DNA from: an uncultured Muribaculaceae bacterium | Lineage (GTDB): Bacteria; Bacteroidota; Bacteroidia; Bacteroidales; Muribaculaceae | Length of the DNA stretch: 12,937 bases | Reading direction: 5' to 3' | Assembly: GCA_910587355.1 (NCBI GenBank) | Contig: CAJUKF010000060.1 | Coordinates: 1-12,937 of the forward strand | Part shown: positions 1 to 5,130 of the stretch, piece after piece | Numbering within the stretch: position 1 is the first letter of the stretch | Layout: every line of letters starts with the position of its first letter | Position numbers and translations under genes: made by a program | Notes under the pieces: generated by a model | Database searches by the model: none | What the model was told of the DNA's origin: nothing | What the model saw: only the letters and a program-made list of their open reading frames with translations

Positions 1-100
1 TCGCCACACACTCAACGAGGTTGGCGATGTCGCGGAAGGTCGGTATGATTGGAAAATTGACAGAGGGCGAGGTGGAATAAGTTTGTAGTCCCGTTTTCAA
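1..100 (-). CDS. Possible 5' end of an unidentified gene, cut by window edge
   Basis: A minus-strand frame is open from position 100 to the left edge, about 33 codons, beginning at a TTG after an in-frame stop at 106-104. No ATG is available. The translation has a natural look (it contains VNFPIIPTFRDIANLVE), and from about position 50 leftwards its third codon positions are mostly G or C, like the GC-richer genes at the right of the window and unlike the AT-rich cassette beside it. I do not recognise the family. TTG starts are uncommon in Bacteroidota and no clear ribosome-binding site precedes it, so this may be a gene whose true start was lost to an insertion. Two plus-strand frames also run to stops at 78-80 and 86-88 but have less biased third positions. 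Confidence 0.3.
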   Translation of the reverse strand, partial: MKTGLQTYSTSPSVNFPIIPTFRDIANLVECVA

Positions 101-104
101 TGTT

Positions 105-121
105 CACTGTTCCAAACAGTG
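105..121. repeat. 7-bp perfect inverted repeat (CACTGTT-CCA-AACAGTG)
   Basis: The 7-bp arms at 105-111 and 115-121 are exact reverse complements around a 3-base centre. An overlapping second dyad, TTCCAA (110-115) with TTGGAA (122-127), shares part of it. It lies just upstream of the possible minus-strand start at 100 and downstream of the regulator gene that ends at 194. It has no T-tract on either side, so an operator or recombination-site role fits better than a terminator. Function is not known. Confidence 0.45.
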
Positions 122-193
122 TTGGAAATCGTATGTTTCGATTTTATAACAACCAACCCTTTTGACAGTTATGCATTGACTGGTTGCTTGAGG

Positions 194-757
194 TTATTTT
201 ATTTTTGCCCTAATCCGGCTCAGGCTTGTTTGTGTAATACCTAAATATGTAGCTATGCTTCCGAGAGGTAAGCGTTGCAGCAAATCCGGATTATTCTTCA
301 GCAATTCGCTGTAACGCTCCGAGGCGATGACAGAAAGCATGGAAATCAACCTTTCTTCGGCAGCAAGCAATTCCATCTCGGCATATCGCCGTCCCCAATT
401 AGCAATATGTAAGTCCTGCAAAAATAAATCCTGTATTTTTTTTCGTGATAATACATACAAGATTGAGTCTTCCATCAGCTCCATGGTTTCATAGCCGGGT
501 TCTTCGTTCACATATCCCTTCATGGAAACTATGGTTGCTCCTTCCTTACCAATCCAAAATGTAATGTCCTTCCCGTCCATTAAAGTAAAGGCACGGACAA
601 TTCCCTTCTTTATGAAAAAGATGTCTTTTTCAATTTTCCCATTCTCCAACACCCGGTATCCCTTAGGATATGAAACTTCCGACAGACATTCCTTTAATCG
701 GCTTAGAGATGACTCAGGCATCGCATATCGTTGGGTGATTATCTGCTTTATATCCAT
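194..757 (-). CDS. Crp/Fnr-family transcriptional regulator
   Basis: This 187-residue protein has the two-domain layout of Crp/Fnr regulators: a jelly-roll sensor of the cyclic-nucleotide-binding type (about residues 25-110, with the glycine-bearing turn FFIKKGIVRAF at 47-57), a long dimerisation helix (about 113-145) and a C-terminal helix-turn-helix (about 163-185, LPLGSIATYLGITQTSLSRI). The length is normal for the short Crp-like regulators common in Bacteroidota. No cysteine cluster for an Fnr-type iron-sulfur centre is visible, and the phosphate-binding arginine signature of true cAMP receptors is not evident, so the ligand is unknown. The ATG at 757 opens the gene. It is divergent from the SMR-MFS-phosphatase run, and the 158-bp gap holds paired palindromes (825-842 and 847-864), so it probably controls both that run and itself. 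Confidence 0.9.
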   Translation of the reverse strand: MDIKQIITQRYAMPESSLSRLKECLSEVSYPKGYRVLENGKIEKDIFFIKKGIVRAFTLMDGKDITFWIGKEGATIVSMKGYVNEEPGYETMELMEDSILYVLSRKKIQDLFLQDLHIANWGRRYAEMELLAAEERLISMLSVIASERYSELLKNNPDLLQRLPLGSIATYLGITQTSLSRIRAKIK

Positions 758-781
758 AATTTATAGGTTCCGATTTATTTG

Positions 782-789
782 CAAAATTA
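782..789 (-). promoter_or_regulatory. Putative -7 box of the regulator gene
   Basis: Read on the minus strand this is TAATTTTG, matching the Bacteroidota -7 consensus TAnnTTTG, 25 bp upstream of the regulator start at 757. No good TTTG -33 element sits at the expected spacing, which would suit a promoter needing an activator or held by a repressor. Confidence 0.5.
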
Positions 790-824
790 CTAAATATCCG
801 GCAGAATCAGGATGGCAGAACTGA

Positions 825-842
825 TTTTTACATATGATAAAA
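825..842. promoter_or_regulatory. Operator-like palindrome, copy 1 (TTTTnnCATATGnnAAAA)
   Basis: The sequence is TTTT-TA-CATATG-AT-AAAA. The palindrome is exact except for the two n pairs. It lies between the divergent regulator and SMR genes and is repeated at 847-864. The centre-to-centre distance is 22 bp, about two helical turns, so dimers on both copies would sit on one face of the DNA. It is the best candidate binding site for the adjacent Crp-family regulator (inference). Confidence 0.65.
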
Positions 843-846
843 CCGT

Positions 847-864
847 TTTTGCCATATGTAAAAA
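847..864. promoter_or_regulatory. Operator-like palindrome, copy 2 (TTTTnnCATATGnnAAAA)
   Basis: The sequence is TTTT-GC-CATATG-TA-AAAA, the same 18-bp pattern as copy 1. The outer halves of the two copies together also form a perfect 12-bp inverted repeat (825-836 with 853-864). This copy ends 20 bp before the -7 box at 885-892, so a bound protein would cover or contact the -33 region of the SMR promoter. Confidence 0.65.
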
Positions 865-884
865 GTTGCGCGCTATGTTTTAGC

Positions 885-892
885 TAATTTTG
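885..892 (+). promoter_or_regulatory. Putative -7 box of the SMR-MFS-phosphatase run
   Basis: TAATTTTG matches TAnnTTTG and lies 23 bp before the SMR start at 916. The matching -33 region is poor: GTTG at 865-868 is only 16 bp away and the preferred position is taken up by operator copy 2. It is the same 8-mer as the regulator's own box on the other strand. Confidence 0.55.
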
Positions 893-915
893 CATCCGAT
901 TTAAAAAATACAGAT

Positions 916-1242
916 ATGAATTGGATAATATTATTATTGGCTGGATTATTTGAGGTAAGCCTGACATTCTGTTTAGGTAAAGCAAGGTCTGCCTCCGGTT
1001 TTGAATACTATCTGTGGGGAAGTGGATTTCTTGCTTCCACGGTCTTGAGTATGGCACTCCTTGCAAAAGCAGTCCGAACCTTACCCTTGGGCACGGCCTA
1101 TGCCGTTTGGACCGGAATTGGGGCGGTAGGCACTGTCTTGGTCGGAATAATCTTTTTCAAGGAATCTACGGCTCCCATAAGAATTTTCTTTTTAGTCACC
1201 CTCATTTTGTCTTTGATTGGATTGAAGGCAGTCTCATCATAG
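916..1242 (+). CDS. SMR-family small multidrug/guanidinium-type exporter
   Basis: This 108-residue, four-helix inner-membrane protein belongs to the small multidrug resistance family, which works as a proton-coupled antiparallel dimer. The essential proton- and substrate-binding glutamate is E13 (AGLFEV). The stretch TLPLGTAYAVWTGIGAVGT (55-73) is the hallmark of the Gdx/SugE guanidinium-exporter branch rather than of EmrE. The residues equivalent to Gdx S42, Y59 and W62 are kept as S45, Y62 and W65, but the tryptophan expected at 16 is leucine, so the substrate may differ. It is the first gene of a run with the MFS gene 13 bp downstream. In Bacteroidota such genes are usually labelled QacE- or SugE-like. 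I infer export of a small cation but cannot fix which one. Confidence 0.88.
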   Translation: MNWIILLLAGLFEVSLTFCLGKARSASGFEYYLWGSGFLASTVLSMALLAKAVRTLPLGTAYAVWTGIGAVGTVLVGIIFFKESTAPIRIFFLVTLILSLIGLKAVSS

Positions 1243-1255
1243 TAACAATAGGCTC

Positions 1256-2449
1256 ATGAGATATGAATTGAAACAAAATCAAGGTATTCCAACTCCCTTG
1301 CTCGCTCTTATGGCAATCGCCACCGGACTTTCGGTGGCGAATTGCTACTACAATCAGCCATTATTGGGAAGTATGGCAAGAGCTTTTAATGTGACTGACT
1401 TTTCAGCCAGTATTGTGGCGACATTGACCCAGATTGGATATATGGCAGGACTTCTGTTTGTCATTCCACTTGGTGACTTGCTGTCAAGAAAGAAACTTAT
1501 ATTGGCAAACTACATTATTTCGGCATCTGCATTGCTTTCAATAGCAGTTTCACCAAATATATATTGTATGTGGATAGCATCTTTTTTCGCAGGTGCATCG
1601 TCCGTTATGCCGCAATTCTTCATCCCTTTGGTATCATATAATTCTTCTCCCGTACACAAAGTCCGTAACGTGGGTATCATACAATCATGTCTTCTCATCG
1701 GTATCTTGGGGTCTCGTGTCGTCAGTGGATTATTGGCTGACACATATGGCTGGCGTTCTGTTTATTTCGTGGCAAGTTTCTTTATGCTTGGCTGTTTTGC
1801 AATGATTCATAGAATGTTGCCGTCATTACCGCCTCTCAAACAGGACACATATTTAAATCTTTTGAAATCATTACTGCGGTTGTTTGCAAAATACCCTTAT
1901 CTTCGTGTCGCATCACTAAGGGCATCATTGGCATACGCTTCATTCTTTGCATTGTGGAGCTGCCTTGCATTCAGATTGAAACAGGCTCCGTTCTATGCAA
2001 GTGACAACATTATCGGCATACTCGGTCTATGCGGATTAGCGGGGGCCTCGACGGTGGTGTTCATTAGCGGCTATATCCCGAAATACGGGGTGAGATTCTT
2101 TTCAGTCATAGGAGCTTGCCTGATGTTATTGACATGGATAATTGCACTGTATGGAGATAACAGCTATTTGTGGATAATCATAGCTATTCTGTTGATTGAT
2201 GCCGGGATGCAGTGTGTGCATCTGTCAAATCAAGCCAGCGTGGTTGCATTGGACGATTCAGCCATAAATAGGATAAACACAGTCTATATGACAGTCTATT
2301 TTCTTGGCGGTTCAGTCGGGACTTTTGTCGCAGGCTTGTCTTGGGAGCATTTCAGTTGGACGGGGGTAGTATGCACGGGAATATTTTTCATAGTGGCTTC
2401 CCTCCTTGTCAATTGCTCAAAACAAAAAGTTAATCCGGCGGGAATGTAA
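1256..2449 (+). CDS. Major facilitator superfamily (MFS) exporter
   Basis: This 397-residue inner-membrane protein has about twelve hydrophobic segments, the usual MFS length. It begins with a transmembrane helix carrying NCYYNQPLL (29-37), a signature seen in a subgroup of DHA1-like drug/solute:proton antiporters. Motif A (GDLLSRKK, 73-80) lies in the loop between helices 2 and 3. A motif-C-like stretch (GILGSRVVSGLLAD, 149-162) in helix 5 followed by YGWR supports an antiporter, that is an exporter. A long central loop around 185-205 separates the two six-helix halves. The start follows the SMR stop by 13 bp, so the two are probably cotranscribed. The substrate is unknown. Its pairing with an SMR pump under one regulator suggests response to a toxic small molecule. 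Confidence 0.9.
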   Translation: MRYELKQNQGIPTPLLALMAIATGLSVANCYYNQPLLGSMARAFNVTDFSASIVATLTQIGYMAGLLFVIPLGDLLSRKKLILANYIISASALLSIAVSPNIYCMWIASFFAGASSVMPQFFIPLVSYNSSPVHKVRNVGIIQSCLLIGILGSRVVSGLLADTYGWRSVYFVASFFMLGCFAMIHRMLPSLPPLKQDTYLNLLKSLLRLFAKYPYLRVASLRASLAYASFFALWSCLAFRLKQAPFYASDNIIGILGLCGLAGASTVVFISGYIPKYGVRFFSVIGACLMLLTWIIALYGDNSYLWIIIAILLIDAGMQCVHLSNQASVVALDDSAINRINTVYMTVYFLGGSVGTFVAGLSWEHFSWTGVVCTGIFFIVASLLVNCSKQKVNPAGM

Positions 2450-2479
2450 CATATTCATTTTATAAATAAATCCGCTCCA

Positions 2480-2926
2480 ATGAAGATTGTATTTGTGTGT
2501 ACCGGTAATGCAAGCCGCTCGGCAGTTGCCGAGGTCATATTGAGAAAAATGATTCAGGAAACAAGCCTTGAAGACATTGAGATTCTATCATGTGGAACAG
2601 ATGTCCCATACGGGCAAGAACGTGAAGGAATCATGTGTCAAATAGCGGCGGAGCATGGATATTCGATGGGTGGTAATGCAGTGATGATAACTGCGGAATT
2701 GGTTAATGCAGCCGACCGAATCATTGTTATGACAAGGCAACATAAGACCGAAGTGATGCGGTTATTGGATCCATCACACTGGAATCGTATCGCATTATTC
2801 AACGACATCTGTTTCGGAGAATCTTCAGACCTCCCGGATCCTCACTATCAGTCAGCACAGGTATATTACACCTGCTTCAAAGCCATCGAAAAGGGTTGCA
2901 GGGAGATAGTCAGAAAACTGAAATAA
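2480..2926 (+). CDS. Low-molecular-weight protein tyrosine phosphatase-like protein
   Basis: This 148-residue cytoplasmic protein has the fold signature of low-molecular-weight phosphatases and related arsenate reductases. The P-loop CTGNASRS (7-14) gives the CX5R motif with nucleophile C7 and R13, and the general-acid loop DLPDPHY (117-123) supplies D120. The second P-loop cysteine usual in the family (pattern GNxCRSP) is serine here and the following proline is alanine, so the normal protective disulfide cannot form. This is closer to the CTGNSARS-type loops of some arsenate-reductase-like members. Other cysteines are at 38, 53, 111, 132 and 140. It follows the MFS gene by 30 bp in the same direction. 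The substrate could be phosphotyrosine, phosphoarginine or arsenate, and the sequence does not decide. Confidence 0.85.
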   Translation: MKIVFVCTGNASRSAVAEVILRKMIQETSLEDIEILSCGTDVPYGQEREGIMCQIAAEHGYSMGGNAVMITAELVNAADRIIVMTRQHKTEVMRLLDPSHWNRIALFNDICFGESSDLPDPHYQSAQVYYTCFKAIEKGCREIVRKLK

Positions 2927-3052
2927 TCGAACCCTTTTCACCATCTTTAAGTTGTTTTCTGGGAGTTATTGTACCCGGCTTGTTTCTTGGACTGTATATA
3001 ATATTGATTTTCAGCAGTGGTAAGCAATTCCCTTGACAAACTCCATATAGCG

Positions 3053-4594
3053 TTAAATTCCTTTCATGATGATTTCGAGGACTTCATTGAGCTTGTCGGC
3101 GGGGAGGCGTTTGATGTACTCTGCGCGGGCATCGAGGTTGCCTCGGATGTGGGCGAGGACGGCGAGATGAGCATTGACCGAAGCGGTATCTCCTTCAAAG
3201 ATTTCAAAGTATGCGTCGCGAGTAGGCAGACCGAGCCGAATACGCTCGTCATCAGTGATTGCATGGTCGAATACTGTCTCAACTCCTATCTGGGCGTCCT
3301 CGTTGAGGATGCTCATCTTCTCCCTTTTGCTTTCATCATCGAATTTCACATACTTCATCATCATGTCGGCGGTGGTATGACCTGTGACGGCACGAATGTC
3401 CTCAGGCGACATACCTTTGCGCAGACACATAGTTACGAATGTGCGCCGTGCCACATGTGAAGTCAACAGCTCATACTTCGGACGCACTTCCCGTGTTTTA
3501 GTACGACCACTCTGCTTCTCTGTAATCCAGTCTCCTGTCATACCCGCCAACTTGCCAACCTCTTTCAGATGAGAGTTGTATTTCTGATTGGATATAGTCG
3601 GGAAGATACGTGGATCATCTTCATCAGGTGACTTGGGATATTTCGCAAGTATGCGCAATGCTTCCGTTGCCAATGCAAATCTCTGGCGATGGTTGGTCTT
3701 TTTGGAGATGACATCCAGAATGTCACCGCTAACATTAGACCATCTCAGGGCTATGACATCGGAGAATCTAAGCCCAGTGTAACAGGCGAATACAAATATA
3801 TCGCGTGTCCGGTCGATAGCTTTTCTTGATGTGGGGAACGTTTGAATGGAAGCAAGTTCCTCATCGCTCAATGCATAGAGGTTAATTGTGCTGTCAGATT
3901 TTGTTTCATCATGAAACCGCTGAGAGTAAGCCTGATATGCCACATTTCTGTTATATCCTTTCTTGGTAGCCCAATTGAAAAATCCTTTGATGGTCTTCAT
4001 GGACTGATGCGTGTAATTGTTCGACAATCCTTTCCCGATAAGGAACAATTCAAAGCGGGCAAGCAAATCATCGTTTACATCCTCAAAATACAATCCGGTC
4101 TTAAAATCATTGAGGTGCCTCAACATCGTCTTATGCTTTGTGAGTGTACCCTTAGTCCATTGTGCCGTGGATGAAGACGATTTGAGTTCGTTTTCCCTTT
4201 CATCAATCAACAGTTGATAAACCTGCGCTACCGTAAGCCTTGTTGACTTCTCTTCATTAAGTATTCGTTTAAGCTCATCCCGGACGGTTGTTGGTGTAAC
4301 TTCTTCCTCCCGTAGCTCAAGCTGGGCGAAAGCATCGTCAACTGCAGATGCAATCTTCACAAGTCGCTGATTAATGTCTGTCGCCGAAACGTCATCGGAA
4401 TTGAAATTATTACGCTTTACTCTCTGAGCCTTTTCATCCCATTTTGCGATGGCGATACGGTACCCGGAATAATACCATATACGCTTGCCGCTAAAAGTTA
4501 TGTCGGCGTTGATGGGCAGTTCTTCGGGAAGATTGCCGTTTTTATCCTTGCGCTTCTCCAATCGGAAGCTGACGCGATGCTTGTACTTATCCAT
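3053..4594 (-). CDS. Tyrosine recombinase / integrase with C-terminal extension
   Basis: This 513-residue site-specific recombinase has an N-terminal arm-binding domain (about 1-60, beta-rich with ITFSGKRIWYYSGYRI), a helical core-binding SAM-like domain (about 120-215) and a catalytic domain (about 245-420). All catalytic residues are visible: R276 (YTGLRFSD), K298 or K299, H380 and R383 (SHVARRTF), H406 (TGHTTADMM) and nucleophile Y415 (MMMKYVKF). It is therefore probably active. Bacteroidetes integrases of this type usually stop soon after the tyrosine, but this one continues for 98 residues of mostly helical, charged sequence. It is convergent with the export cassette and its upstream side faces the native-looking protease region, the position expected for the integrase at one end of an integrative element. 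The start ATG is at 4594. Confidence 0.93.
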   Translation of the reverse strand: MDKYKHRVSFRLEKRKDKNGNLPEELPINADITFSGKRIWYYSGYRIAIAKWDEKAQRVKRNNFNSDDVSATDINQRLVKIASAVDDAFAQLELREEEVTPTTVRDELKRILNEEKSTRLTVAQVYQLLIDERENELKSSSSTAQWTKGTLTKHKTMLRHLNDFKTGLYFEDVNDDLLARFELFLIGKGLSNNYTHQSMKTIKGFFNWATKKGYNRNVAYQAYSQRFHDETKSDSTINLYALSDEELASIQTFPTSRKAIDRTRDIFVFACYTGLRFSDVIALRWSNVSGDILDVISKKTNHRQRFALATEALRILAKYPKSPDEDDPRIFPTISNQKYNSHLKEVGKLAGMTGDWITEKQSGRTKTREVRPKYELLTSHVARRTFVTMCLRKGMSPEDIRAVTGHTTADMMMKYVKFDDESKREKMSILNEDAQIGVETVFDHAITDDERIRLGLPTRDAYFEIFEGDTASVNAHLAVLAHIRGNLDARAEYIKRLPADKLNEVLEIIMKGI

Positions 4595-4602
4595 GAGAGA
4601 GA

Positions 4603-4658
4603 TTTTTTGTATGAGACGATGATACTCTGATTTTCACATACAAAATTACATACAAAAA
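4603..4658. repeat. Three CATACAAAA boxes upstream of the integrase
   Basis: CATACAAAA occurs on the plus strand at 4637-4645 and 4649-4657, a 12-bp step, and once inverted (TTTTTTGTATG) at 4603-4613. They surround the integrase promoter. Short repeated boxes beside an integrase gene are the usual form of arm-type integrase sites, or they may be autoregulatory operators. The role is inferred. Confidence 0.45.
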
Positions 4659-4671
4659 TCGGTTTAATCAA
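4641..4671 (-). promoter_or_regulatory. Putative integrase promoter
   Basis: On the minus strand, TTGA (4671-4668), a 19-bp spacer and TAATTTTG (4648-4641) fit the Bacteroidota -33/-7 pattern, about 46 bp before the integrase start. The -7 box overlaps two of the repeated CATACAAAA boxes, so integrase or an excisionase binding there would be expected to silence the gene. Confidence 0.5.
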
Positions 4672-4712
4672 GGAAATTCAATAATATTTTATTTGGTGCT
4701 ATATTGAAGATA

Positions 4713-4733
4713 ATATACTATATATCAGTATAT
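4713..4733. repeat. Core-like inverted repeat ATATACT-N7-AGTATAT
   Basis: Perfect 7-bp arms (4713-4719 and 4727-4733) flank a 7-bp centre in an AT-rich stretch upstream of the integrase. Arms of this size around a 6-8 bp spacer are the usual shape of a tyrosine-recombinase core site. The surrounding sequence is TA-rich, so a chance dyad is quite possible. Confidence 0.3.
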
Positions 4734-4803
4734 ATAATACAAAATGCAACATCATTATGATAATATATTTTATAATAGTTTCAAGTACCTGTCTTTCCGC
4801 AAA

Positions 4804-4841
4804 AAAAAGAGCTGCAAGTCGCAAGACTTGCAGCTCTTTTT
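4804..4841. terminator. Bidirectional intrinsic terminator-like hairpin
   Basis: A perfect 17-bp stem (4804-4820 with 4825-4841) is closed by a GCAA tetraloop. The stem ends in A5/T5, so the transcript has a U-tract in either direction, and the A-run extends upstream to 4801. It lies between the integrase start region and the protease promoter, and no annotated gene ends beside it. It may insulate the two, or it may mark the end of a gene separated from it by the inserted element. Confidence 0.75.
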
Positions 4842-4956
4842 GCATGGAAAGCAGCGGATGAGAAGGTGTCTGCTGCAAAACTGGGCTGAAATCTTGATGT
4901 GGGCACGATAGGGATATTACTCGGATGCGTTTTTTGCTGTATGGAGTTCAACATAT

Positions 4957-4987
4957 TTTGCCAAATGGAAACATTTGTTTAATTTTG
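4957..4987 (+). promoter_or_regulatory. Promoter of the C10 protease gene
   Basis: TTTG (4957-4960), exactly 19 bp, then TAATTTTG (4980-4987) is a full match to the Bacteroidota -33/-7 consensus. Transcription should begin around 4993, giving a leader of roughly 137 nt before the start codon at 5131. The leader contains a small hairpin (GGCTC at 5019-5023 with GAGCC at 5029-5033) and is otherwise AT-rich, with no Shine-Dalgarno-like sequence near the start. Confidence 0.75.
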
Positions 4988-5130
4988 CGTCCGCATAAGG
5001 TTTAATAAACTGGTAAAAGGCTCGTTATGAGCCCTTCTGATAATACATAATCATAACAAAAAGCATCCGGAAATATTAATAATTTCTATAAGTTTTCATT
5101 AAATCAACAGCGAAAATTAACGTAAAAGTT

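Noticed and set aside
150..186. CAACCA (150-155) and TGGTTG (181-186) as a terminator for the regulator gene
   Set aside because: The stem is only 6 bp with a 25-base loop and only a short broken T-tract, so it is too weak to call.
2927..3052. A terminator between the convergent phosphatase and integrase genes
   Set aside because: I looked for a stem followed by a T-run on both strands and found only a weak GGG/CCC pairing around 2960-2976.
3017..3460. Plus-strand open frame of 147 codons opposite the integrase
   Set aside because: It lies entirely antisense to a well-supported integrase reading frame with all catalytic residues, has no recognisable domain and no promoter or ribosome-binding site.
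4595..5130. A tRNA gene or tRNA 3' fragment as the integration target
   Set aside because: No cloverleaf, TTCGA-type T-loop or CCA-like end could be found in this stretch on either strand.
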